A stretch of DNA of 64,000 nucleotides, from NCBI GenBank assembly GCA_936450465.1, contig OW388293.1:30757860-30821859 (forward strand), read 5' to 3'. Made by a program: the position numbers and the translations under genes. Within the stretch, counting starts at the first letter, position 1, and each line of letters begins with the position of its first letter. This document shows, in pieces, positions 12,701 through 27,700 of the stretch. This DNA is from Gibbula magus. Taxonomy: Eukaryota; Mollusca; Gastropoda; Trochida; Trochidae. The notes below the pieces were generated by a model. It was not told where the DNA came from. It saw nothing but the letters and a program-made list of their open reading frames with translations, and did not search any database.

Positions 12701-15700
12701 CTAACACTCTCGTGTGGTAAATCCTGTTTGGTTCTTTGCCATTTGATTGGTGTGATGTCACAATATATTGTTCTCATACTGACCAATGGGCGTGCTGTAT
12801 TGCTTGATGTCAAAGGATTCCCCTTTATATTCTGACAACTTGTCTTGGTTAGCGAATCGGGTTGAGGTTTAAAACACATTAAGGTACGGTAATCGTAAAC
12901 AGTCAAGAAAACAAATGAAGATTGCAAACAAATTCAAATGGTTTATTAGTCAAGTTTCAGATCAGTGATTAGATTTTACCGGTACATTGTACCGACAAGA
13001 TTATAAAATACCGGTACGACCCAAAATTTATCGGTAAAAATACGGCAATTACCGGTTAACGGGAACACTGATAAAGGCAGTTTGAGTCACATATTCATTT
13101 ACTGAACGTCCATCTTCACTTTCATACACGTGAGTAACAATTATTTCAACTGAAAGCATCATTTGAAAGACATTGTTTTTTGTCATTTTACCATGAGAAA
13201 AGCACGCTGTTCATTTGCATATATCAATACGCATAGTTGAAGTTTACGCAAAATGAATGAAGAATGACATTGTATGATAAAGAAGTTATCATGCTCATGT
13301 GTTTTGGTATGGTAAATATCCTGGTAAATGTCCGACGATTGGTCACAAAACTTTGTGCAGAGCATATTTCTCAAACTAAACATGCTAGCTTCACCAAACT
13401 TGCTATATATGTTAGCCATGATCTCTAGTGCCGTTTGAGGGTTAGATCGATTTCTCAATTTTATTTTTTTCGGTGTCTATGGAAACATGACCAAACAGTG
13501 ACTCTGTAAGGAAGTCATTTTGTGCGGAGCATATCTCCCAAACTAAGCATGCTAGCTTCACCAAACTTGCTACACTTGTTAGCCATGATCTCTAGTTGTG
13601 CCTTTTGAGGGTTAGACCGATTTCTCAATTTTATTTTTTGCGGTTTCCATGGACACATAACCAAACAGTGACTCTGTAAGGAAGTCATTTTGTGCGGAGC
13701 ATATTTCTCACACTAAGCATGCCATCCTCGGTTACCCATGGTTTTATATATGCTCCGTTACTCTCCACTATATCACCCATGGGAAACCTTATCAGGAGAA
13801 TCTGTACTCAAATTACCCGCCCTTGGCCGGCGTGACGAAGTCAGTAACCAAAGAACATGCTCAATGGGATAAGACGGAAATGGTCAAGGGAGATAATCGG
13901 TGACGGATGGCTAACACAATGACCTCGCTTGCTTTTAAACGAAGTGATATGAATTGTCATTGGCTCGCAGATCCAAGCTGCGTAACAGTCTGATTGGCTC
14001 AGGCCAGCCAAGGGCGGGTAATTTTAGTACAGATATTTCTGATAAGGTTTCCCATGGGTGATATAGTGGAGATTAACAGAGCATATATAAAACCATGGGT
14101 TACCGAGGATGTAAGCATGCTAGCTTCACCAAACTTGCTACACATGTTAGCCATGACCTCTAGTTGTGCCTTTTGAGGGTAAGATCGATTTCTCAATTTT
14201 ATATTTTGCGGTTTCCATGGAAACATAACCAAACAGTGACTCTGTAGGGAAGTCATTTTGTGCGGAGCATATTTCTCACACTAAGCATGCTAGCTTCACC
14301 AAACTTGCAACACATGTTAGCCATGATCTCTAGTTGTGCCTTTTGAGGGTTAGACCGATTTCTGAATTTTATATTTTGCGGTTTCCATGGAAACATGACC
14401 AAAGAGTGACTCTGTAAGGAAGTCATTTTGTGCGGAACTGATTTCCTACAGTCTGATTAAAATCGATCTTGTTCCAAGGAATAAGCTTTGCAAAATAATG
14501 CATCTACCGGGATACGAACAGGTTTTGTATATTCCTCGCCATAAGGTCTGAGAACATCCCGTATAGGCGCGTGTTCCGAACCAGTTTTGTGCAGCCGAAG
14601 CCCAGTCAAATAGCTGACCAATCACATCATAGTTTCTTATTGGTCGCCGTTTTGAAAGCATTCGTAACAGACGAAAGGATAGCTGTTTGGAGTTATCTGC
14701 CCCTAGCTTCTCGCCTTGCGAGGAACCTTCCGAACAATATGAGTTCGTATCCTGGTAGTGTCACTATTTTGCAATTTTTATTCCTCGGAAAACCGTCGAT
14801 TTTAATCAGACTGTCCTAAACTATATATTCTAGCTACACCAACCTTCATACACATGTCAACCATGAAGGCTAGATATGCCTTTTGAGGGTTAGACCTATT
14901 TCTGAATTTTATTTTATGACGGTTTCCATGGAAACATGGTTTAACAGTTACCTCTTGAATTGTACATTCGCTATTCACATTCATGTTAGTCATTCCCATA
15001 GTTGTGCCTTTCCTATTTTGGGTTAAGTTAAACTATATTTGGAAGCGGGGGCATGTGAGCTGTGCTTGCTTCTACACTTGTTTGTTTATCAATAAGGATT
15101 TATTTAAAGGCGCTGTAGCACGTTTTTTCGCTGAAATAAGTTGATGAAATGTATTTGAAAAATAATGTCACCATAAGTAAAACACCTTTCTCTCTTCAGA
15201 AACTCAAGTTTAAAATGAGCGTACATGGTTCTGTAAAGCAATGGGAATCGTTTCTGTCATTTGAAATAATAAAATGTGTTTACAATAAATGGCCGTCATG
15301 CAATTTTTTTGATTTATACGCAACACAGTTATTACCCCTACGGATAATTGGTTTGTTTAAGAAGATCTTTTACCCTCTAAAGTAATTTAAAATGACATAA
15401 ACTATCAATATAAATGGAAAATTTGCAAAAATAAAATTTGCAAAAAAAACGTGCTACTGCCCCTCCATTGTGTCTCATAATTTTTTATTTGGCTTTAATC
15501 CATGCCAAAATACCATATGTTGTGATTTCACATATTCATCCCCAATCGCCAAATATATAAGAATTACTACTTTCCTGTGAAATCAAGCAACACCATAATA
15601 CATGTGCAGAACTTAAACTTCAGGTCACATTTACATGCACAGAAGTTATGTTACCTATCAAAAATGATCAACCCAAATTTATTTTTTCTGTTGTAAATAA

Positions 15701-18700
15701 GTTTCCAAAATTCCGTTTAACTAATTGATGCACGTCAACTGCGGAGCATTGTCCGGTTTTCAATAAAAAAAATCACTACTTTTATCTTTATATCGTCAAT
15801 ATACTGAGTCAACTACCATTAAATTAGTTATTTTCGCCAACAGTCCGTAATTCTCGATAAAAAAACACAATTTATAATGTTTGGAAAATTTGTCCCCAAC
15901 AACAAAATGGATGTACCTAATGTAGCCTCCAACATTGCTTTATGTATTTTAAAGTACAATATTGTACAGTTTTTACCGGTATGTAAGTAAAAGCATTTGC
16001 TAGTTATCACTATTGATATTTGTGCATGTCAATAACAATGGTTTCACACTAAGGTTACACTCGGTCATAATTCAACTTCGTGACTTGTGATCGTGTAAGA
16101 CTTAGGACAGTCTGGCTCCATGTCCAATTCAAGTGACATCACCATACTTTTGTTTCTTATATTAAACACTATTGTTTTTTGTTTCAATCAAAAACACCAT
16201 TTCATTCTGATAGAAAACTTTGTGGGGCAATTGAATATAATGAATGATATTTAGCTTTGCATTTTTAGCTCATCAGGCCTGAAAGGGCTTATGGCATGGG
16301 ATGGCGTCCGTCCATCCGTCCGTCCGTCCGTCCGTAAACTTTTCACTTTTTCGACTTCTTCTCCAGAACCAATGACTCCAGAGAGCTGAAATTTTATAAC
16401 CAGACTCCTTGGCTGAAGGAGATACTAAATTGTAAATTTGGTGACCCTGTGACCCCAAATGTGGGTCACAGGGGTCATAACCTTAAAAGCTATTTTCATC
16501 TTCTTCTCCAGAACCAATGACTCCAGAGAACTGAAATTTTATGTACAGACTCCTTGGCTGAAGGGAATACTAAATTGTAGATTTGGTGACCCTGTGACCC
16601 CAAATGTGGCTCACAGGGGTCATTACCTAAAAAGCTATTTTCATCTTCTTCTCCAGTCCCAATGAACGTAGAGAGCTGAAATTTTATGTACAGACTCCTT
16701 GACTGAAGGGGATTCTAAATTGTAAATTTGGTGACCGTGAGACCCCAAATATGGGTCACAGAGGCAATGACCTAAAATGCTATTTTCATCTTCTTCTCCA
16801 GTCATAATGGCTTTAGCGAGCTGAAATTGTATGTACAGACTCCTTGGCTGTAAGGGATTCTAAATTGTAAATTTGGTGAGCCTGTGACCCTAAATATGGG
16901 TCACAGGGATCATAACCTAAAAGCCTATTTCAGTTTACAGCATCTTTCTGAGATTTTATGTGCACTTCAACCACTTAGTAGGTAAGGGAGGTAATCCCAA
17001 AGAAAACACTTGAGGGAAAGGCATTTCATCTTATTTATGTGAGAGTTCTAACATGTGCTTTGAGAATATATATATGTCTGATGAAAAAGAGATGTTGAGA
17101 ATTCAAAACTTAGAATTGGCTGTCTAACAAAAATTATAAGTCATATTTTATCTTTGTCTCACATTTCACAAATGAGTAATTAATTGTATTTTGCAAGTGA
17201 ATTGCTGATAAAGGTACACAAGTCTAAAAGTATTCTAAAGACTTAATACAGAATCTTTTATTAAATCTAATATAATGTTCTTTGAAATTTAAGAGTGAAT
17301 AATGGAGTTTTTGAATATCTCATGATATTGTGTAATTAATTTGGAGAATTAATTAATTAATCAATGAAGTAATTAATGAGAATTATCCAGTACAAGTCAA
17401 TTTGGTATACCATATTTATATCTTAGTTTATACTTTTTAACTTATTTAGTTTCTATTACCTTTGCGGTTAATTTTATTCAATAGGAACAAGAAATAAGAT
17501 AAATGTCTACATTATAGACATGTTTAATGTGAATCTATTTGAAATGAGAACTATTGAATACCCTTTGAAGGAATAACTTGAAGAGGAATTAAAAATTTGT
17601 TATTTTACATGAGATGTGTGAACTGAATATGACTAGTGATGACTGGTGATAACATAGGACTATAAAAGAAGTAGCTATATGAAATTGTGACACCACACCA
17701 ATTTTCATCTTCTTCTCCACAGAAAAATAATTAATTGTAGGAAAAACAACATCTAACATATAAATTTTACTGTGTCCAGTGTCTGCATGTTATGTAATTG
17801 CGTTGTGTTGACCTGGGGGTGACCACTCCCTGGCAGAAGGATGAAAACTGATAGCAACACAGAGGTTTCAGGTTACTTCAAACTACTGTGCAGCGCTGTG
17901 TTATAGACTATGTGTGCTTTAGTCTTCAATTGACTCTAAAAAAGAATTTATTCATAGAATATCACCATTTTATCTAATATTGAAAAGGAGCCTATAAGAA
18001 ATGGTGAAAAAGAATTTACTAAAAAAAATTCACCAATTTATTAAGTATTGAAATTTATCAAATATTGAAAAGGAGCCTATAAGAAATGGTGAAAAAGAAT
18101 TTACTAAAAAAAAATCACCAATTTATTAAGAAATTTATTAAGAAATGGGATTTTCAAAAACTGAGGCTCCTATTCATTATGTAATAAATGTTGATATTTC
18201 CATAATGCAATTAAGAATTAAAACAATATTATATAATGCAAAGGTCTATGATATTTATAACGAATGTGGATTATTGTGTAACCAATTTTGATAAAAAAAA
18301 CAATTGATGACTTGGCAATGTCTTATAATTAGCAGGGGTCATGAGTTTTTTTTCATTTTCTTCTACAGCCCCAGGCCATTATTGCAATAGCTGACAGTGG
18401 TGAATTGTATGCAAAGAATTGTATATTCATTATTATATAATGTGTGTACAATATTAAATAATAGTATGATCTCTCCACCACATTATTATATGTTTGATAC
18501 CAGCAATTTATTTCCAAGCTACAAAACAAACACTTGCACGTATATTACACGAACAACATCTTTGGCATTTATTATCTAAGCATATATTGTCATACTAACA
18601 TTTTATAACAAATAACATGTTTCTGGGCAACTTTGTGTTGCTCTTTTAACACATATATATAGCAGATTGGCAAAGTTATGGTAACAAAATATTTTTAAAC

Positions 18701-21700
18701 TGCTTTGAATTCGTTTCACTACCTAGATTCTTATTACTACATTCCATTATCTGACCATTGCTATAAAGCCCACTCCATAACATACCCAACTTATTATCTC
18801 CTGATGAGCTACAGAGGCCATGGCTCTATTTTTGTGTATGCTAGGTACCGGTATGTTCAATAATAGTCTTTGGAATTCAAGCCAAATAACAAGATTTGAG
18901 TTTCTAAATTTCATTAGATTTTCTTTTAAATCACAGTGAAAACAATATTCTGCTGTTGTCTGTTCAAAGTAATATGTCTGTCAAGTGTGTAATAGATGGT
19001 ATCAAAATGACAATAAATCAATTAATATATGTACCAATTTTCTTCCTACCATGGGATGTCATTGTTAACTAACAATAGGATGACGTCATTGGATGACTGT
19101 AATAAATCCAAGCGATCTGAATATTCCATTCTTCAAGTAAGAGACATGTTCAAAACTTTGCAATTTTTAAAAAATTAATAAATAGAAGACTGACGTCACA
19201 CATATTTTTGAGTACCCCACTGGTTTTAAACTAATTTTTTTAACACAACTTATAAACAAAATAATTAAAATATTTCTTTGTAATAATTGTTCACGGGAAT
19301 ATATTATGTTTTCTTGAAAACAAATTAAATTTGTAAAATTATAAAAGAAGTAAAAGAAAATAGAAGATTTAAAAAAAAAAAGTTATGTTAAGCTTCATTT
19401 TCTCACAATTGTTTTATCTTGTAGCTATATCTTCCTTGGCAAAACTTGCTTCTCAGGTGACTTTTAATCATGAAACTATGTAGGATGATAAGTCAGAAGA
19501 ATCCACTTCCAAAAAGGGGTGTAAGGAAAGAACATTCCCATTTTCTAAAAGGGAAGACAGCTTGGGCTAATCCTTCATGGATTTAGGGGTGACAGCATAG
19601 TAGTCCAATTTATGGAACAGGAAGATTTAATTCGGTTTCTCGGTGAAGTGAGGAGAAAGAGTTCAGGTCGATTTGACATTCAGGATGTAATATTTGCCAG
19701 GAGGTTGTCTGACATTGTTGTTGGACAGGGATGTGACGACAATGGACCTTCCCAGTTAACACTGTTGACTTATGTAAATGGACTCATCCATTGCTGTCTG
19801 TATCAGACTTGCCTGAAGTTTACTGACTTAAGATTAGTAAATTCAGACTATTAACATTTTCCATTTCAAGGATTCTCTTAATTTTATTGGTCCTATTTGC
19901 AATGGCTAGACATGCTAAAGGAAAATAGACTTTACCATTATGGATGTAAAAATGCAACCAGGCCCCTCAGTATTTATAACTGAAATGTAAATGTGGTTGT
20001 GAAGTTGGTTTACACATGTTTTTTTAAAGTTTCTTTTGAAGTTTAAAAATGTTTAGATTAACCCAAATAGCAAATGTTCTGTGTGTTAGTTTTAGTCATC
20101 TTTGCCTGCTGATGATATTGAGAACAAGGGATGGGCGGGAAGCATGAATCTGTGGAGGTTGGGGAGGGGAGGACGGACTGACTGTATTGAGGGATGGGTG
20201 TTTGCTCTCAACAGTTGATGACTTACTTCGTTTTTATAGTCTAGATATTTACGAAAGTTTTTAAAATAAAATTTTAAATATATATGCATTCATTGTTTCA
20301 GGTACTTTGTTTTCTTGACATTTTGACAAGAATGTCAGAATGGTTTATATTGATTATGTAGACTGTATGTAAGGCCCTTAAAGGGAGAGTTCATGGATTG
20401 GTTGCATTACGTGAAATGAAAACATGCTATATTGTACCCAATTTTACAATTTTTTAATAATAAAAGACATACACTGATAGAGTATTCACATAGTATTTTT
20501 AGTAACACACAACATATTTTAAAACTAATAAACAATTTGCTGTTATGCTGTAGCGAAGTTTTCCTGTGTTTTAATCATGTATTAATAACATATATGTGTA
20601 AACAGGAATATCCTCCTGAATTTTCCAGAAAAAATACCCCGATAGAACCCCTCCTTTTAATACTTTGATATACTGCAGTTCGATATTGAAATTAACATTT
20701 GATCAGACAAAATAAAAAACAGTACAAGTTTATCTGAAATCCAAACTTGATAAGTCACCTAAACATTTTTCAATGCTCTATGTATGTAGAATTAACTAGC
20801 CTTTCTCATTGTCTTCTTAACACTATTCCTCATTTACTTCACCCTTGATCACAAAGTTCTGAAAAGCAAGTCTAATTTTCCTATGACAACTTGGATTCTC
20901 TATTTAATTATTCCCCCGCCGCGCGTTTAGCGCAAAGCGGGGTATATAGTATTCGGCTGCGTCCGTCCGTATGTATGGACGTCCGTACGAAATGAAATAA
21001 CTCAAATACCGTTCACTGGATTCTTTTCATATTTTGCATATGGGTTCATCATAGGAAGAGTAATGTTCCTACAGAGGTTTGTGACCTTGACCTTCATTTC
21101 AAGGTCACAATGAGACTTTGTCATTTTATCCTTGTCAGCGGGATATCTCAAGAACCATTCGCTGAATTCTCTTCATATTTTAAACATAGCTTCTCCAAGG
21201 AAAGACAAAGGGCTGATTAGATTTTGGTGACCTTGACATTGTTTTCAAGGTCAAAGCGGAACTTTGAATTTTTCGACATGTTAATGTACATGTACAGGTT
21301 GTCAGCGAGTATCTCAAGAACCAATCACCGGAATTCCATCATTTCTTACACAAAGCACTTCCTAGGGAGGATGACGGGCTGATCAGATTTTGGTGACCTT
21401 GACATTATTTTCAAGGTCACAGCGGAACTTTGAATTTTTCGACATATTAATGTACATGTAAAAGTTGTCAGCGGAATATCTCAAGAACCATTCACTGGAA
21501 TTCCATCATATCTTACACAAAGCAGCTCCTAGGGAAGACAAAGGTTAGATTAGATTTGGTGACCTTGACATTATTCTCAAGGTCACAGTGGAGCTTTGAC
21601 TATTTTGACATTTTTGATAGTCGATTTTGCTGATCTTGATATTATTTTTCCAATTTGAAGTCTTAATTTGTGGCGGGGGATCATATCACCTTACCTTGTT

Positions 21701-24700
21701 TTATTCATAATTTCGGACCAAGACCAAATGAACAAACTTAAGTCTCATGTAACAAAGATATTATTCTGAAAATTTCAGCTTCCTATGCCAACTGGTTTCG
21801 GAGAAGAAGTTGTTTAAAGGTTTTGGTTATAATGCCTGCCATATTTGAGGTGGGGGAAAAATGAATAAGGACCAAATGAACAAACTTTTATCCCCTTGGT
21901 GCAAGGTACCTCCCCACAATATTTCAGCTTTGGGGGTGTAGCGGTTCTGGAGATGAAGTTGAACAAGTTTATGGACCACGTTCTTTCAGGCCTGATGAGA
22001 TGAAAATAAGCCAAATTACTAAGAAAGCTCAGAGTATCTTGGGCTAAGATTATTTTGATGATTATTTTAAAAGACTAAACTCATGATTAACTGGAAAGGG
22101 AAGATCAACAAGAAAATACCATTAAATTTCATGATGTAAAATGTCATAATTATTTTATTATTTATTTTATTCATTTATGTATGTATCATTTTCAATAATT
22201 ACTAGTGACAAAAATTGAAACAATATTACATAATACAATATTTTAAAAACTGTGTTTGTAACATTTATTTCTAATTTCCATATTTAACAGTATTGTTTTT
22301 AAAAAAAACACAATCCAATATATGACTCATCATATTCTAAAAATCACATTAAAAAGTGCTATGGTTAAGTTTCACAATAACAACAAAATCACGACATCCA
22401 TCGTGATGTCAGTTCACTAGTGCTGCCCACCGACTTGAAAGGTCATACTGAGTTGATTTCATAACATGAATGTCAATAAACTTGGAGTCAACAATATCGG
22501 TCATGTCTGGGCCAGTCCACCTTGATAGCCTGGCCAGAATGGACTGGCCTAACTGAAGTGACCATATCAGTACACCCAGGTCAGCTTTTAGTGCAGAAGA
22601 GCTGCCTGACCTGGGTCAAACTAGCTGTATAAGTGCAGGCATTCCCTTAGAGTACACGGGTCCTGTTGTAACCTAGGCTGCCCTCGTTCTGGAAAATAGA
22701 CTCTTCCAGTATATGAAGGCCATTGCCTCCAGTTCACAGACTGGCCGCTTCAGGATGAGTCCATTGATCTTTCTAGTTGTGGTGGTATGAGGCTATTTAC
22801 AGTCTAGGAGAGGGGAGGGACAGTTGCAGTTTATTATTAATGTTAATAAGTTTTGATTTTAAGGGATCCAAAATGTTGAGTTTATGAGTTGATTAAGTAA
22901 AAGGTGTGATATTTCTGTCGATTTAGTGTGGTTTTTCATGGCTTGATGTGGTAAATGATGTAAGTAGACCTATCTCCCCTAATGGTTTGGTAGATTCCTC
23001 CAATTACTGCAAAACATAGGCTGCCAGATTTTATGATAGTGAGGTTATTGGATCTAGCTCAGCAACAAGGTGAAAATAGATGTTGATCTCACAGTTAGGG
23101 CAAAATTAACCTTCCAAAATAGAAACATTGAGTTATTTTCAATTTTCAGATACATTCTCATACATGATTATCAAGGTTACATAATCTTGGAATTTTAAAA
23201 TAATTTCATCTAAAAATAAGATTGACAGAAAGTCTTTTTATGATTTTCTTAATAGAATGTAGAATTTTAGGGGGGAAAATGTGTACTGATATCATACCAA
23301 AGTGAAAATATTCAATGTTTTGATTAAGTCAAGGAAATATCATTATTCTATAATTTTTAATTGTGTTGATATAATTTTGTCACAAATGTCAAAAAAGGGA
23401 AAGTGAATTTATACATATATTATATATATGTGCCAGAGCTAATTAAGTAGCTGATGCATGAACTTTTAGTCTACAATAATATTTAATATTTAATTTTTAG
23501 CTCATCAGGCCTGAAAGGCCCGATGGACTTATGGCATGGCATGGTGTCCGCCGTCCGTCCGTCAGTCTATCCATCCATCCGTCCATAAACTTTTCGCTTT
23601 TTCGACTTCTTCTCCAGAACCAATGACTCCACTGAGCTGAAATTTTATGTGCAGACTCCATGGCCAATGGGGGTTCTAAATTGTAGATTGTGTGACCCCG
23701 TGACCCCAAATGGGGTCACAGGGGTCACATCCTTAAAAACCTTTTTTCATCTTTATCTTATCTTTATCTCAAGTATATAAAGCTCTAGAAAGGTGAAATT
23801 GTAATTGTAGGATTGGTGACCCTGTGAATCCAAATGTGGGTCACATGGGTCATAATCTAAAAACCTATGTTTTGCTTGTTAACAATGTATTATTTGAGAT
23901 AACTTAGATGTTCAACCTTAGATAATAAATCAATGAAATCTTGATGAGCTACAGAGCCTATGGCTCTATTTTTTCAAATTGTAATGGAAATGTGCATGTC
24001 ATATTGAGAAGTACTTTAGATTTTAGAAAGTGAAACGTGAAAATTGAAATTTAGTAATAAAGAGAACATATTGATGACTCAGATAAAATGGATACATGCA
24101 TGATGACACTGGTGATGACATGACAATCATGATGATAATAGTGATAACGGGGAAGTGGACACATACATGACAATCATGATGATTATAGTGATAACGGGGA
24201 AGTGGACACATACATGACAATCATGATGATAATAGTAATAACGGGGAAATAGACACATACATGACAATCATGATGATAATAGTGATAACGGGAAAGTGGA
24301 CACATACATGACAATCATGATGATAATAGTGATAACGGGGAAGTGGACACATACATGACAATCATGATGATAATAGTGATAACGGGGAAGTGGACACATA
24401 CATGACAATCATGATGATAATAGTGATAACGGGAAAGTGGACACATACATGACAATCATGATGATAATAGTGATAACGGGAAAGTGGACACATACATGAA
24501 TATTATCATGATGATAAAAGTGATAACGGGAAAGTGGACACATACATGACAATCATGATGATAATAGTGATAACGGGGAAGTGGACACATACATGACAAT
24601 CATGATGATAATAGTGATAACGGGGAAGTGGACACATACATGACAATCATGATGATAATAGTGATAACGGGGAAGTGGACACATACATGACAATCATGAT

Positions 24701-27700
24701 GATAATAGTGATAACGGGAAAGTGGACACATACATGACAATCATGATGATAATAGTGATAACGGGGAAGTGGACACAGACTTGACAGTCATGATGATAAT
24801 AGTGATAACGGGGAAGTGGACACATACATGACAATCATGATGATAATAGTGATAACGGGAAAGTGGACACATACATGACAATCATGATGATAATAGTGAT
24901 AACGGGGAAGTGGACACAGACTTGACAGTCATGATGATAATAGTGATAACGGGGAAGTGGACACATACATGACAATCATGATGATAATAGTGATAACGGG
25001 GAAGTGGACACATACATGACAATCATGATGATAATAGTGATAACAGGGAAGTGGACACATACATGACAATCATGATGATAATAGTGATAACGGGAAAGTG
25101 GACACATACATGAATATTATCATGATGATAATTGGGTCTTGTGATGACAGGGAAAGTGGACACATACATGAATATTATCATGATGATAATTGGGTCTTGT
25201 GATGACAGGGAAAGTGGACACATACATGAATATTATCATGATGATAATTTGGTCTTGTGATGACAGGGAAAGTGGACACATACATTATTATTATCATGAT
25301 GATAATTGGGTCTTGTGATGCATCAGTGTATGTGTATCAGGGTATTTGTCTCAGGATCAGGGTATTTATATTAGAGTATTTGTATCAGGGTATTTGTATC
25401 AGGGTCTTTTTATCAGAGTATTTGTATCAGGATCAGGGTATTTTTATCAGGGTATTTGTATCAGGATATTTGCATCAGGGTATTTGTATCAGGGTGTTTG
25501 TATTAGGGTATTTGTGTCAGGGTATTTGTATCAGGGTATTTGTATCAGCGTATTTGTATCAAGGTATTTGTATCCGGGTATTTGTATCAGAGTATTTGTA
25601 TCAGCATCAGTGTATTTGTATCAGGATCAGGGTATTTGTATCAGGATCAGGGTATTTTTATCAGGGTATTTTTATCAGGGTATTTTTATCAGGGTACTTG
25701 ATAAGCACCTTACTTATATATTAACACTTGAATGCTGCTATTCATTGCTACATATATCATGTATTTTGTCAGGCAATGAAATGTGAAATGTGATGTGGCT
25801 GCTCATTGGTCTTCTCATCCAGAAACTACCCGATTTTAAGTGATTTCATTGGCTAGTTATGAGTAGTGAGATACGAGAAAGAAGGTACTTGTGGGATGAA
25901 GTGATGGAAGTAGCCTTGCAGATCGACTGAAAATGTCAATCTGACACCAACATCATCATGAAAAACAATACTAAGTGGCAGAAACGAACGTTTTTTTATT
26001 AAACAGTCAAAGTGTGAAACCTATTTTGATGTTGAAAAGATGGGGTCTGGATGAACCCTCACTTCATTCCGTCACAGATATGGAAAGGAAGTGTGCCTGG
26101 CCTAATCAATTCAGCCTTTATACATACTTATACTGTCAAGCTAACCTTTTGTCTCCACTCTGACAGTAAGTTACATCAGAAAATAGTTTACTCGGTCACT
26201 GAACTCTTTCTTGCAGGCAGATCAATAATGGCGTGTACAGATCTGGCTTCGCGCAGTCCCAGGAAGCATATGACGAGGCGGTTAAAGGCTTGTTTGATGG
26301 CCTCGACAGGGTACCGATTTATACTCCTAACTATGTAACAAAGCGTTACTAGTCCTTTTTATGAAAAATGACTTAATATGGCAACAAATATTTTAAGTTT
26401 ATTTAAAGTGGATTGAATTCATTTCAGTTGGACCAGTAATGAAATAGTACCTGTCTGACAGATTCATGATAACTTTTGGTTTGAAATAATAAAAAAATAA
26501 TTTTATAGATTCCGCTTTTTCACAAGTATTCATCAATAAATTTGTAATTTCATGCAAGACTATAGTAACAGATATCTGGCAAAACAGATCAGCGGTATAC
26601 ATGTGTGTACATTCTATGTTTATGGATATGTTTGACCATATGAACAATAAATAAAACTGATATTGCATACGTGCAAAAATCATGTCTATGAATATATTTG
26701 ATCTCATTGACAATATACGTTAACTTGACAGGCAGAAGGAATCCTGAAGACCAAGCGCTACCTGACCGGAAGTCGTCTGACAGAGGCCGACGTACGCATG
26801 TTCACGACACTGGTGCGCTTCGACTACGTGTACCACACCCACTTCAAGTGTAACCGTCGCCTCATCATCAACTACCCCGCCCTCTGGGGCTTCCTGCGAG
26901 ATATCTACCAGATGCCAGGGGTCGCTGACACCGTTGACCTTGAGCATATCACCAAACACTACTATGTATGAAACATTGTTCCAACCCATTGGTTTGACAC
27001 TTGTCACTTTCTCTGGTACCACATTTAGTCAATTTGAATTGTCATACTAAGAAAAGAAATAAAAATGAATAGATATTTTATTTGGGAGAAAAGGAAACTT
27101 CAAAGAAACATACTTATTTCGATAAATTATGCTTTTACTTATCTTTCAGTTTTTAAAAGTAATTTTAGATACAGATAAAATTGATTAAATGGTGGAAAGT
27201 TGTTCTGCTAAAGGGAGATAATTCAGTTGTATAGTTGCATACCACCAATGAAAAAATATTTGGTGCACTATTGTGAGAATGACTAATTCAGAGAGTGAAT
27301 TAAGCGTAGGATAAAACATGACAAACGGGCATTATTTAAAAGTATGCCCGATTCCCGCAATGCCCACGGGCATTTCCCAAGGGAGGAGGGCATTGTAATA
27401 AATAATGTCCATGGGTCATGTTTTGTCCTACACTTAAACCGACAGAAACAGCGGATTAAATAGAGTTTAATCAAAAATAAACTGGGAGGACACATTAAAA
27501 TTTAGCTCTGTCTATGTGTTTCATCTATGTGGTTCCTGGTTGTGAAACGCATCGCGCAAAAGCAGTCGGGCATGTGCTGCACTTGCAGCTTAGATACGCT
27601 GGAAAACAAGTTATTGCAATTAATCAAATAAATTGATTACCCTATAAAGTCAAAGAGTCGTCCTTAAAATATCACTGTTGGTTAAAGGCCGTAGATAGGG

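Larger units (their letters stand above)
13341..14959 (+). repeat. 170-bp tandem array, five units, two of them split by MITEs
   Basis: Units start at 13341, 13511, 13681, 14249 and 14419 with GAAGTCATTTTGTGCGGAGC or close variants, and contain GCATGCTAGCTTCACCAAAC, GCCTTTTGAGGGTTAGACCG and GGTTTCCATGGAAACAT. Spacing is exactly 170 except where elements 13723-14111 and 14449-14813 interrupt. It lies in reductase intron 11306-26216. Confidence 0.88.

Noticed and set aside
19612..19854. 80-codon plus-strand frame starting [20 protein letters not shown]
   Set aside because: Composition is not repetitive, but I recognise no family, and neighbouring splice sites or partner exons are not evident inside this intron.
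24093..25324. Regular 47-bp spacing resembling a CRISPR array
   Set aside because: The whole unit is repeated without variable spacers, and the genome is eukaryotic; it is a minisatellite.
25257..25786. Overlapping 155- and 146-codon plus-strand frames
   Set aside because: They exist because a 14-bp repeat has no stop in these frames; the peptide period is 14 residues and two frames give the same peptide.
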